From assembly GCF_001540865.1 (NCBI RefSeq), contig NC_033621.1:20558064-20622063 (forward strand): a DNA stretch of 64,000 nucleotides. Reading direction: 5' to 3'. The notes beneath the pieces were generated by a model. That model was not told where the DNA came from. It saw only the letters and a list, made by a program, of their open reading frames with translations, and searched no databases. The stretch is from Ananas comosus. Lineage: Eukaryota > Streptophyta > Magnoliopsida > Poales > Bromeliaceae. Made by a program: the position numbers and the translations under genes. This document shows positions 1 to 10,518 of the stretch, one piece after another (position 1 is the stretch's first letter; each line of letters opens with the position of its first letter).

Positions 1-1337
1 GAAATAAAAAAAAAAAGAAAACTAGCCATATTGTTCAAAACATGTTTCAGAAAAGTTATCTACTTGGGACTTTGAAGAAAATGAAACATATCGGCAATTT
101 TTGGCAGTCCTGAGTTAAGTTTCAATAGTTTCAGATTCAGAAATACCTAAATAAAAGAATGAAAAAGGAAGAAATAGGAAAAATAAGGGAAAAAACTAAG
201 AAAATAGGAAAACCAAACAAAAAAGTTTTTTGAGTTAAAAGAATACGATGGTAATTGTGCTATAACACGTCCATGTTTGATTTGTGTATTACATTGGATA
301 GACAACAAGATCCTTACTACAGTCGGAACGAAAACAATGCAAATACAATAAAGCAACTAAGTATTAATACAACTATCAGCTAAACCATAAAGTAAACAAC
401 AACAAGAAAAATGATACCTTGTACTAATGAAAAACTACAATTCTCGAAATATTAATATCCTGGAAACTCTGAAGATCAACATCATTATGAGATATGAATA
501 AGAAAACAAGACTAATCTCAAAAGGAATTATCGTGTTTCAAAAGGAACATGAGGTTAACTGGATCCCTAAAAGAGGGCCCAAACTGCTTAAGTCCAATTC
601 TTATTGCTAGGGTGCTTAGCCTCTTATATTCCCAGTCCTAGTCAGATCCAAACCAGCGATGTGAGGTTCTAGAGGTAGCTTATATGGATTAGTATTCGGC
701 TCTAATATCAAATACAACGATCCAGCCCACCAGCAAAAAAAACTCATTGGCCCAAACCGCTGGTCAAAAATACTTACGCTCAGTTATTATTAGTAGGATG
801 TACAGCCTCTTATATTCTCAACTAGAATCCCTTTTTTCATCCGATATAGAACTACTAGAGTGTTACAGTCTGTTCACTCAGCACAGGACCCGTAAAATCT
901 ACAGCGAGCACGGTCCCAACCTAAGCTTTTCTTATGTTGGACAGGCATTTGCTTTCTAAATCTGCCTTATGTCTGTTCAAGAAACATAGAGCCCGTAAAA
1001 TCCGGGTCGAACACGGCCGCAATCCAGGATTTTCTCTCCGAGGGGGAACTCACAGGATCCAACGGAGTTTCAAGAAGGGTGTAGCAAGAAGGGATCTTTC
1101 CATCAAAAAATGTGGAAACCGCATCATCACAGAGTGGTAATCTCGACACAAACCCTAGTAAATCCCTTTTAAAAGTGAATTTCATCTTCTCCGTCCCCAC
1201 CACTAAATGTTCTTTCCACATCTTGGATGCGGCATCAAGATCACAACAATTCAAAACCACGAAAACAACAAGTAGCGCAAAAAGAAAAAAAAAAAAGTAT
1301 TTGATTTGATCCGAGAAAAGATGACGGAGTCGCTCAC
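1..1337. other. Probable intron of the KIX gene, with degenerate repeats
   Basis: No exon could be recognised here. If the KIX exon at 1338-1417 is real, this stretch is the start of its first intron on the minus strand. Positions about 550-1130 look like old repeat sequence: two related phrases, 'ctcttatatt' and 'cccgtaaaatc', each recur with small changes. The remainder is AT-rich and featureless. I looked on the minus strand for the next KIX exon, which should begin with a Met-Glu-Thr-Leu-Lys-like stretch, and did not find it. Confidence 0.4.
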
Positions 1338-1417
1338 ATCTTATCGACGACCGATTGCCGCGCACTGGGAGGGACTTGGGCCCTCCAATCGGCGGTGGCC
1401 GCGGCGATGGGCTCCAT
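1338..1417 (-). CDS. First coding exon of a KIX-domain, MED15-like Mediator subunit (partial)
   Basis: On the minus strand an ATG at 1417 opens a 26-codon exon ending two bases into codon 27, at a GTGAGC donor (1337-1332). The peptide contains DWRAQVPPSARQSVVDKM, which resembles the start of the KIX domain of plant MED15 proteins (family pattern roughly DWR.QL.P.SRQ..V.KIM). In that family the KIX domain binds activation domains of transcription factors in the Mediator complex in the nucleus. The phase-2 exon end (AT|G) would supply the next Met, as the family pattern predicts. The upstream sequence (about 1418-1570) is GC-rich then T-rich, suiting a 5' leader, and stays open without a stop. 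All later exons are missing, so full-length MED15 cannot be told from a short KIX-only protein. Confidence 0.55.
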
Positions 1418-1576
1418 TAATGGCGATCGATGACGACGAGGACGACGAGGAGGAGGCGGCGGCGGCTCTGAGACAGGGAAAACGAGTCTACGGAGGAGAG
1501 TGAAAACGAAGAGGGAGAAACGAGTGGACTTTTTCTTTTTTTTTTCTTTTTTTTTTTTTCTTTCAAACAACCTTAT

Positions 1577-1986
1577 GCCCTTGTTTGGTTGGTGGTTAAG
1601 GAGTGGAATAACTCCTTAACCCCCATATTATTTCCAAACATCCTAAAAAATAGGTGGAGTTAACTAACCTCACCTAATTCCACCTCAAATAAATTATCCC
1701 GGTTAGCTAACCCCACCTAATCCCACCAAACTCCAACCAAACACTATTTTCTATTCATAATAACCCACTATCTTTCTTATCCCACCTACTTCAACCAATC
1801 ATTATCCTTCTTTATCAATCATTATTTTCTTATCTCACCTACTCCAACCAAACACTATTTTTCATTATTCTAGATTAACTCCAACCCCCAACCAAACACA
1901 AAAAAACTTTAACCCCACTTTAACCCTGAACTTAACTCTATCCTTGGAATAGTTACTTTTTCCTTAACCCCGAACCAAACGGAGGC
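1577..1986. mobile_element. MITE with GTTTGGTT terminal inverted repeats
   Basis: The left end GCCCTTGTTTGGTT and the right end AACCAAACGGAGGC are inverted repeats with few mismatches. TAT flanks both sides (1574-1576 and 1987-1989), a possible 3-bp target duplication. The inside is built from variants of 'ccaccta', 'ccaacca' and 'ttaacc' with no coding sequence. The ends and 3-bp duplication suit a Tourist/PIF-like MITE, although those usually duplicate TTA or TAA, so the superfamily is uncertain. Confidence 0.6.
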
Positions 1987-2017
1987 TATAAAATTTTATA
2001 ATCAACGAATCCTCTAA

Positions 2018-2380
2018 AAAATTTAGGATAAATTTCAAATACAAAACATGTCATTTCGCATTTTTACACTTTAGTACTTTATAATTTAAAATGTATCAAT
2101 TTAGTATTTCATAATTTTTTTTAATCAGCTCCTCGTTAATATTTCGTTAAATTATATACAAAAAAAACTTCAGATATCCCACCTAGGTTTATGATTTTAT
2201 CGAATATTGACTTTAGTACCTTTTAGTTTTAACTTTATGACTGATTTAACGAAAAAAAATTAATGAAAGAGATAATAAAAAAAAATTCACAGGGACTAAA
2301 TTAATATACTTTAAACCACATGGTATCAAAATAAAAAAGTGCAAAACTAGTGGAATGGTATTTAAAATTTTTTCAAAAAT
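2018..2380. mobile_element. MITE family A, copy 1
   Basis: This is one of three copies in the window (also 8018-10310, split by a Helitron, and 14357-14719). The ends read roughly TTTAGGRTAAAYTTCAAATA in inverted orientation, followed inside by CACTTTAGTACT-like arms and a central stretch of the type 'tttatcgaatattgactttagt'. It is non-coding. Boundaries are approximate because this copy is diverged. Confidence 0.55.
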
Positions 2381-2506
2381 TTATTTGATTAAATAATTCT
2401 TCTTTTGCCAACTTAAGTATGCCAAAAATAGTGAATTATTCATCATATTATAAAAGTAGTTAATCATTCACCGCTTTTCTAAAACGATGAATCATTCATT
2501 TTTTTA

Positions 2507-3180
2507 GGCTAAATTACAGAAAACCTCCTTGTAATAATCCGCTTTTTCACTTTCCCTCCCTGACATTTAAAAACCTACACTTTGTCCCCCTGTAATATAA
2601 AAAATGTGCACTTCACCCCCTACAGTTAGGGTTCCGTTAAAAAATATATTTTTATGCCGAAAATACCCCTCCGCCATCTCCCTGTTGCTTCGCCTCCCTC
2701 CGGCTCGCCACCTCGCCGCCGCCTCGCCGCCTAGCCGCCTCGCCGCCTCGCCGTCCTCCACTGCCTCGCCCTCACCCACATCCCCTTCGCCGTCCTCCGC
2801 CGCCTCGCCTTCGCCTTCTTTGCCCTTCTCCTACTGTCGCCCACCTCGGTTTTCTCCTACTGTCGCCCACCTCAGTTTTCTCCTACTGTTGCCGAAATCG
2901 AGGGCGTCGAGGGTGCAGGAGGAGAAGGGGAGCAGGTGGAGAAGAAAATGGAGAGAAATCGCGGCCAATTGAGGTGGGAATCGCGGCCGTGCGAAGGGGC
3001 GGCTGAGGAAGATGGGGAAGAAGACGACAATGGCGAGGGGCAAAATGGTCATTTTACACACCGTAACCCCCCCTATGAACATTTTTCATTTTACAAGGGG
3101 GGCAAAGTGTAGGTTTTTAAATGTCAGGGGGGGAAAGTGAAAAAGCGGGTTATTACAGGAGAATTTTCTGTAATTTGGCC
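2507..3180. mobile_element. Non-autonomous element with ~120-bp TIRs (GGCYAAATTACAG)
   Basis: The left end GGCTAAATTACAGAAAA and the inverted right end GGCCAAATTACAGAAAA extend into about 120 bp of matching arms, including 'ctttttcacttt' and 'acatttaaaaacctacactttg'. Flanking bases ATTTTTTTA and TTTTCTTTA could be a worn 9-bp target duplication, which with long TIRs would suit a Mutator-like MITE. The centre (2690-2850) is repeats of 'cgccgcctcgcc', which explains the long open frames there; I do not consider them genes. Confidence 0.6.
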
Positions 3181-4170
3181 TTTTCTTTAAGTGGATTCCT
3201 CCCGCCCTAAACACTGCCATTTGGATTCAAATTCTCAATTAAAATTAAAATTAAAATTTTAAATTAATAATTTGAATTTAAATATACAATTTTAAACTGA
3301 ATTAGAAATTTGAATTGAAATTCAAATTTTCAATTGTCACTTTGAAATTAAAATAAATTTAGATTTTGATATTTAAGTTTGTATTCAAAATCTAAATTTA
3401 AATTTTGCATTTAAATTTATAATTTATATTAAAAAATTCAATTCAAAATTAGAATTTCAATTTTTAAATTGAAATCTTTGAATTCAAAATCAAAGTGTGA
3501 ATTTGAATTGATATTCCAAATCAAAATCTGAGTTTGAATTTAAAATGTAAGTATGAAATCTGAATTTAACTTTTAAATTTTGTTAATTTGCATAAAAAAA
3601 TCCACAAGTTTTGAGTTTTTATAAAACTGGGCCGTCTTTTTCGATTTTGCTGATTTGGACCGAATTTTTAAGAAACTAACTAAAATACTCTTATTCCTTT
3701 CTCTCTCTTTATTTTTTCTCTCATTCTTTTTTTTTTTCCCTCTCTGAAGAAAAAGGCGGACTTTGCCAACGTCCGCGCACCACCCACCCTCCTCACCTCT
3801 GACCCCACCAAGGCTGGGCTCGCCACCGCCATTTGGGATGCCCCTCCTTGCCTCGGCTCCATGCGCCCTCGTCTGCGTCTACGCACCTCCCGTCCTTTTC
3901 GTCTTTGCCCCCGCTGAAGCTACATCGAGATCCTCTTCTTCTTTTTTTTTTGAACCTCCTCCACCGCCTTCGTAGCCCTTCGCGACCCACCTCCACTTCC
4001 ACCTCCACTGCAGTAGATTTTTCACCCATCAAACTTGCTTTTGGGAACCCGCCATCCTCACTATCGCTGATGATGAAAAGGAAGCGTTTCTTAGTGCCAA
4101 GAAGCTCACTGTCGAGGGAGGGGGCACTTGACCCACCACACCCACCCAGGGCCGGCAATGAGCGATGTGG
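3181..4170. other. AT-rich then CT-rich spacer without a convincing gene
   Basis: Positions 3225-3600 are a low-complexity mixture of 'aattaaaatt', 'aaatttgaatt' and related words. Positions 3690-4165 are pyrimidine-rich and GC-richer, and are open in several frames on both strands because of composition. No splice-site-bounded exon or domain was recognised. Confidence 0.4.
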
Positions 4171-6632
4171 TGTCACGCCCCGGGACCCAGCGGAAGCCCG
4201 CCCGGCGCCTGCCCAGACCCGCCATATGTCTAAAACATACAAGGCGTCTAGAACAAAGCGATAAATGAAGCAGTAAAAAGAGAACATCTAGGAGTATCAG
4301 AGCAAGTATATCTAGATGCTACAATAGAGGAAAAGAACCATAAACTAAAATCCACTAGAAGAAACATAAAGTAATACAGTAAGAATCCTAAAAACGAAAG
4401 CTAAACGAGGTACACAGGTGGTCTCTATACATGGTACAAAACTCTCTCTCACACAAAAATCAAAAAGGAAGAGAGTGACCACCTAGGAGCAACAGCAAGC
4501 TCCGCTATCTAGCTATACGAGTCCCTTGCCGCGATCCCGTGCCTCCGCCGGTGCCGAAGGCTCTGAAATAAAACCATAAAATAGAGGGCGTGAGAACTAT
4601 TGAATAATAGTTCCCGGTGGCCAATTACTGGCTTCAGTGAAATGCACCACTAGGCCCAAACTAAAAAGGGGTCAGTAGGCAGATATAAACAAGAGCGATA
4701 TGTACGACAAGTAAATAAGTATGAATATTTGCTACCACATGATATCTCTACTTAGCATGATTTAGTATAAGTAAGAAAAGCTATTTTCGTATGAATGTAC
4801 CCAAGCATCGCTAGTATGATGTCCATAAGTCAAATAGTAAAGATGTCATTGTTTACTATTCTAATCAATGTCCACATGGTATGATGAATGCCCAAAGTCA
4901 AATCTAAAGAGACCCGCCCGAAGGCTGTCTAGCCGGTGCCGAGCCTAATGGCCCAGTAGTAGTCAACATCCCCACTCTAGAAATGAGCCTTTCCCAGGCA
5001 ATCCACTTCGGTGCCAAATTCCGTACGGTGAATATGTATCGCGATGGCCATCTCCGGAGTACCGGCTTGTAGGGAGCGACCCTCACAAGCATATGCGAAT
5101 GAGCACAATGGCAAGTAACAAAAAGATCCATCTTAAGTACCAAGTCCTCATATCCAATAACATGGAATACGTCACAACTCTCTCATAGGCCTATCTCTAT
5201 GTCACCATGTCTAGAACATGGAACGTAGTAGATGTCCATGGCGTATCACTAAGCCTCAATACAATAGTCTCATAGTTTGCTAGTCCAAGTGCCCTTTTAT
5301 GACACTTTCATTTACTAAGTCCAAGCTTAAACCAAATGTTCATAAATGCATAGTTAAGCCACTTTAAACATATGAGGCATATTCCCAAACGGCTAGTGCG
5401 AACACTACTCAAATGCATGTAACAATACCCAGAATGCTCTACTATATAGAGTGAAAATTATCTTACACATAACACATGCATTTTATGTGTTCTAAAATTC
5501 ACATAAATTTCATTTAGCATAGATATGCATTTAAAATGACGTTACGAAGAGTATAGAAAGCATGGGGGCCATTTCGCCCCGTTTTCATAAAGCCAAGCCC
5601 ACCACAACTCTTGCGCTCCTTCGTTTGCTCCAACGAAGATGTCCACTAGTCTTCTAGCACCCTAAAGATGTAGGAACAAGGGTTAAACGAACCTTACGAT
5701 CAACCCTAAGCTCAATTAATAAGCAACATAGGCTAAGGTGGAGAAACTCACCTCAAGTGAAGAAATCCTCTCTCAAGCTCCAAATGGGAGTTAGAGTTCT
5801 TCAAATCCAACCTAAATAAAGGTTCTAAGCCCATCAATTAGGCTTCAAAGCCCTCAAATCGAAAATCCCCAAAATAAACCCTAAATTTCAAAATCTAGGA
5901 TTTCATCTAGTTTAAAGCTTCAAAATTAGGATCTAGAGGAAGAAAACTAGCCACTTACCTCTATAATGCTCCCAACCAAGCTCAAAATCCTCAAGGGTTG
6001 AAAATTGATCCTCCTCAAAGCTCCAACCATAAGCTCTAAGCCTCCAAAGGTGAGAAATGAGGTTGAGGAAGATGCTCCAAAGCCTCCAAGCTAGCTCTCC
6101 TTCTACTTCTCTTTCTTCTTCTCTTTCTAGAGAGTGTAGAGAGAGTGTGAGGGAGAGAAATGAGGGAAAGAGAGAAGAGAAAGGCTCTAAAAGCCTTCTA
6201 ATGTAACAAAATCCTGATAAGCCCCTCAACAATCCAATCTGCACACTGCCCGGGTCTGGGCAGTTTTCGTCCAGAGGGACCGGTCTCTCCCTGCCTGGGA
6301 CCGGTCTCTTGGTTCGTCCGGTAAAACCAACGTTCGGGAACCGATCCCTCCCCGCATGGGACCGGTCTCTCCCTGCAAAAACGTACTCGGGGATCGGTCT
6401 CACCCGCCAGGGACCGGTTGCCTCAAGTCCTACTGCAGCACTGTTCCGGGGGGACCGATCTCTTCCACCAGGGACCGGTCCCCAAGAGTGAAAACTCTCA
6501 GGACTTAGCCAAAATCCAGAAATCGAACTTTTAGGTCGGAATATCATCTACGACCCTCCACCAAGTGTGGAAAAGCTCGGAACCCAACCAAACACTCGAA
6601 CCTTGCAATTTGCAAAGGTCCAGTGTGTTACA
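4171..6632 (-). mobile_element. Solo LTR of a Ty3/gypsy-type retrotransposon
   Basis: The segment begins TGTCACGCCCC and ends GTGTGTTACA. It shares words with both LTRs of the complete element at 18507-29222, for example 'cagacccgccata', 'gtgagaactatt', 'cttgtagggagc' and 'gagcacaatggcaag'. No internal region or second LTR is present. TGTGG (4166-4170) and TGTAG (6633-6637) flank it, a 4-of-5 target duplication. By comparison with the complete element the LTR reads 5' to 3' on the minus strand. Its length (2,462 bp) is slightly less than the other LTRs (2,759 and 2,792 bp). The open frame at 5933-6547 is a by-product of the ACCGGT repeat cluster. Confidence 0.8.
6280..6485. repeat. Cluster of ACCGGT-type palindromes in the solo LTR
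   Basis: At least seven imperfect copies of a GGGACCGGTCTCTCCC-like word occur within about 200 bp, several self-complementary around ACCGGT or ACCGATC. They lie 150-350 bp from the LTR end that is 5' in the inferred orientation, so in the likely U3 promoter part. The other LTR family carries a comparable pair of TACCGGTACA palindromes at about 20900-20930 and 28845-28880. Confidence 0.7.
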
Positions 6633-7809
6633 TGTAGAGACGGAGGAAAGCGTATGATACCGAAGAAGAGGGCGGGGTGGTGGCGAGCGCGGCATCCCAG
6701 AGGGCAACGAGGAGCGCGACCTCGGCGGGGTCGGAGGCGAGGAGGGCGGGAAGGGCGGGGGTGCACGGGAACATTTCCGGTCAAGCATTTTTGTTTGCTT
6801 AAAATAAAAAAATAATAATTAAAATTCAAAATTGGAGAATAAGAAAAAATAACCAGAAAAGAAGGAAGAAAAAGATAAAGTTGCATTTTAAAAATAAAAT
6901 TATACTATGTTAGAAGAACGTTGTACTATTAAGACGTAAGTTGCATTTTTTGATATGTAAACTGCACCCTTTAAAATAAAAGTTATAATTTTTAAACGAA
7001 AGTTACACTCTTTATTAAAATTTTGGATAAATATGATTCATAAATTTATGTTGATTTGAGATAACTATTAAAATAGTTGTTGACAGACCTATATTTTAGT
7101 AGAAAAAAAATATTACACTCTGTCAATCGAAGAATATCTACAGTAGAATATTTTTCATATATGCCCTATAAAAGAATATTCCATATTTATCAAAAAAAGA
7201 AAATCCCTATGAAACATATGTTGAAAATATTCGTAGTGTTTATTATCTCTCAATTACCTAACTAAAAATAATTTAGGTTTGAAAAATAGAATAGATTAAA
7301 AATAAGCATATCGAATCGACTTTAAATTTTAAGTTTGATTTATAATTTCAAGCGTGAATCCATATTTTAATTCAAAATTTGAAATTAATTCAAAATTTTA
7401 ATATTTGGATGTATGAACAGTCTGTTTGAAATAAAAAATAATTAATTAAATTAAAAAATATCAAATTTGAAAGATAGATAAGTTGATAAATAAATCTATA
7501 TCTCCAATAACTATTTATATTCAAATTATGAATTCAAAATCAACTTCAAATTTAAATTTAGTTTATAAATTTAAATCTGAATTCATTAATTTAAAATTTA
7601 GAATTTAGTCAAATATTTAAAATTTGGATACACATTAAAATAAATTGCATTTTATGAAACACATATGAAAAGTATTTATAGTATAACTAAATTGAAAATA
7701 CATAAAACTTATTTAAAGACAAATTAAAGTTAGAAAAAAATCAATTGTTAAATATGAATTAAATTTAATTTAATTAAATATGACGTGCATCGCACGTGCA
7801 CTATAACTA

Positions 7810-7810
<1 letters not shown>
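6633..7810 (+). mobile_element. AT-rich region ending in a Helitron-type 3' terminus
   Basis: The right end (about 7780-7810) reads GACGTGCATCGCACGTGC, which can form a hairpin, then ACTATAACTAG followed by T. This is the hairpin-plus-CTAG arrangement of plant Helitron 3' ends, nearly the same as at 8171-8200 (minus) and 30165-30195 (plus). No matching 5' TC terminus was found, so the left boundary is unknown. The body is low-complexity AT sequence, and 6640-6780 is a short GC-rich stretch without a recognised gene. Confidence 0.45.

Positions 7811-7811
<1 letters not shown>

Positions 7812-7857
<46 letters not shown>
7812..7857. repeat. (TA)n microsatellite
   Basis: A run of TA dinucleotides directly follows the Helitron-type 3' terminus ending at 7810. 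Confidence 0.95.
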
Positions 7858-7858
<1 letters not shown>

Positions 7859-8017
7859 TAATATAAAGAGGCAGATAAAGTTTTAGATTTGTTATTTTTT
7901 AATTTTAAATTTTAAGAATTTTTAATTACCAACTAATCCAATTTGATTTTTAAATTATTATCTTTATATATATTCTTAATTAATTAAATCTACTATAATA
8001 CTTTGTAATTAAATAAG

Positions 8018-10310
8018 TAAAAACTTCAAATAACACTGTTGTCACTTTACTCTTTCTCACTTTAGTACTATGCGATTTTTTTTTTCTTTTCGTTATTTCT
8101 TATATTAATTTTTCGTTAAATTAGTGACAAAGTTAAAACTATACGATACTATAGTAGGTACTAAAGTGAACTAGTTAAGTGCACGTGCAACGCACGTCAC
8201 ACAAATACTAAAAAAAAATTTATAAATAAATATTTAAGATTCGATAAATAATATTTAATTATTACTAAATAAAATGATAGAAATAAAAATAGAATTACAA
8301 TATCATAAAAGAAAGAACACAAATCTATCATGGTATCATTAAAAAAAAATACAAATTCGTCACTAAACTAATTGAAAATGTCATCATTAGTTTCCCTTCC
8401 GTACAAATTGCATTGTAAGTAGAAAAATAATAAAATAAATATTAGTAAATCATCAGAATAGATAAATTAAAAAAATGTAAATTTAATAGAATTCATATAA
8501 GTAAAAAATTTAGCTTAATTTTATTTCTTGAGTTTTTGGAATAGGTGGATTAAGCATAATTTTACTTATAAAATTTTGCTAATTGATCCTGATAAATAAA
8601 TTTAAAATAACCAACAAAAAATAAAATATTAAAAAGTACATTATCCTAATTATTGATATTAAAGTACACTATTTTTATACAACAACTGAATTGTTTACAA
8701 TAGTGTCTCTCCAATGCCAATGTGTTTATAGCACTATCTTGTCTAGAGTATGATCAATTCGATTCATACTTCAATCCATCCAAATAATTAGTTATTAATA
8801 TTTTTTCATAGGCATTATCTTGTCCTAGAAAATCAATCTAATTCAATTCATACTTCAATCCATCCAAATAATTAGTTCTTAATAATTTTATTCATGTGAA
8901 ATGATAAAAAGAGAAATATTTTAAATTAAAATTCAAATTATCAAATTCGTGGGTATTAAATTTTGGCGGGCATTACAAATTTAAAATTTAATTTTGATAC
9001 TTAGATTGGTAGGTATTACGTTTGAGAGAAAAAATATTTGAGAAAATGTTTGGATATGTAATAAATTTAATTTTATATATTACGTGATTAGCGGAGATAT
9101 TACGTGATTGGCGGGTAGGACGTTAGATAAGAGATAAATTTAGTTTTACGTATTACATGATTGTTGGGTAGAAAAAAATATTTGAAAAAAAGGATATTTT
9201 TGTCAACAAAAATAACAGATACTTTTATTTTTATTCGTTGGATGAGATCCAATGGCGAAAACTTAAGATCTATATTTGAGAATAAATTATTATTTGAAGA
9301 TTTATTTAAAATAGATAAAATATATTTTATATTTGAGAACACGGAGAATATTTTGGTGTTGAATATTTTGGTAAAAATATTTAAAATTATATTTAATTAA
9401 CGATTTTGTTTTGATTGGGCGGGTATTAATTTTTTTAAAAAATATTCTATGCTTTTACGACGCATTATTTAAATATTGAATATTTTGTTAAAAATATTTA
9501 AAATTATATTTAATTAACGATTTAGTTTTGATTTGGGGTATTAAAATATTTTTAACAATATTTAACGCTTTTATGGCGCGCCAAATTTTAATACTCGTCA
9601 AAATTAAATCTACTATTTTATTTAAGGAAAAACCTACTATCATAAATTAAAATTCAAATTATCAAATTCGCGGGTATTAAATTTATGCGGGCATTACAAA
9701 TTTAAATTTTAATTTTGAATACTACATGTTGGCAGCAAATAAATTTAATTTTACGTATTACGTGATTAGCGAAGGTATTGCATGATTGGCGGGTATTACG
9801 TTAAATAAGAGATAAATTTAGTTTTACGTATGGTGGATAGAAAAAAAAATATATGAGAAACGCGGCGTAGATAGGAGATAACGGATATAGAGGGTATTTT
9901 TGTCAACAAAAATGACAGATACTTTTATTTTTATTCGTTGGATGAGATCTGATGGCGAAAACTTAAGATCTATATTTAAGAATAAATTATTATTTAAAAA
10001 TTTATTTAAAATTAGTGGTTGAAATTTACTGGACATGACAATATTAGTAAAAAAGATAGAGACATTTTTGGAAAGGAAAAATTTTCAAAACTCACGCTTT
10101 TATAAGTAGTATAGATATAGATATTCGATAAACCATAAGTGTGAATTAGAAATTTTTTTTATATATGATTTAATGAAGAGTTAATGGAGATATTGATGGA
10201 AAGAAAAAAAAAAAACTAAGGAATACTAAAATAATACATTTTAAATAATAGAGTACGAAAATGAATAAACACGAAATCATAGGAGTGGTATTTGAAGTTT
10301 ACCTTTAAAT
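8018..10310. mobile_element. MITE family A, copy 2, split by a Helitron
   Basis: The left arm (8018-8170, 'aaaacttcaaata...ggtactaaagtgaa') and right arm (10122-10310, 'attcgataaacc...ggagtggtatttgaagttta') are the two halves of the MITE seen whole at 14357-14719. They are separated exactly by the Helitron at 8171-10121. Removing the Helitron gives GTGAATATTCGATAAAC, the reverse complement of the uninterrupted sequence near 14529 apart from ordinary divergence. Confidence 0.75.
8171..10121 (-). mobile_element. Non-autonomous Helitron (1,951 bp) inserted in a MITE
   Basis: On the minus strand the element starts TCTATATCTATACTACTT and ends with a hairpin (GACGTGCGTTGCACGTGC) followed 6 bases later by CTAG. 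It sits between A and T of the host sequence, as Helitrons do. It has no RepHel coding sequence; the longest open frame is an AT-rich 80-residue one that I do not support. The same family occurs at 15366-17875 and around 30195. Confidence 0.85.
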
Positions 10311-10518
10311 ACGAAACCCCGCCGCGGTCCCACACGCGCGAAGCAGCACCACCAGCCCCCACGCGCGCGAGTGACGCATCAAGGGTGAATTTCAAATGCG
10401 TAATAGTTTGAGGGGTCTCCATACAATTTGACCCAAAAACAGAGCAAAATATACACTTTAATAGTGGATAGCTTCCTCCCTCTCTCTCTCTCTCTCTCTC
10501 TCTATCTCAGTTTCTCCC
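10311..10518 (+). promoter_or_regulatory. STR4A upstream region and CT-rich leader
   Basis: A (CT)n tract at about 10476-10506 lies just before the ATG at 10519, a pyrimidine patch common around plant transcription starts. No clear TATA box was found. The SRP72 leader (35167-35190) has the same kind of tract. Confidence 0.5.

Noticed and set aside
5933..6547. 204-codon frame with repeated Gly-Arg-Asp-Arg words
   Set aside because: It is produced by the ACCGGT repeat cluster within a solo LTR; no domain.
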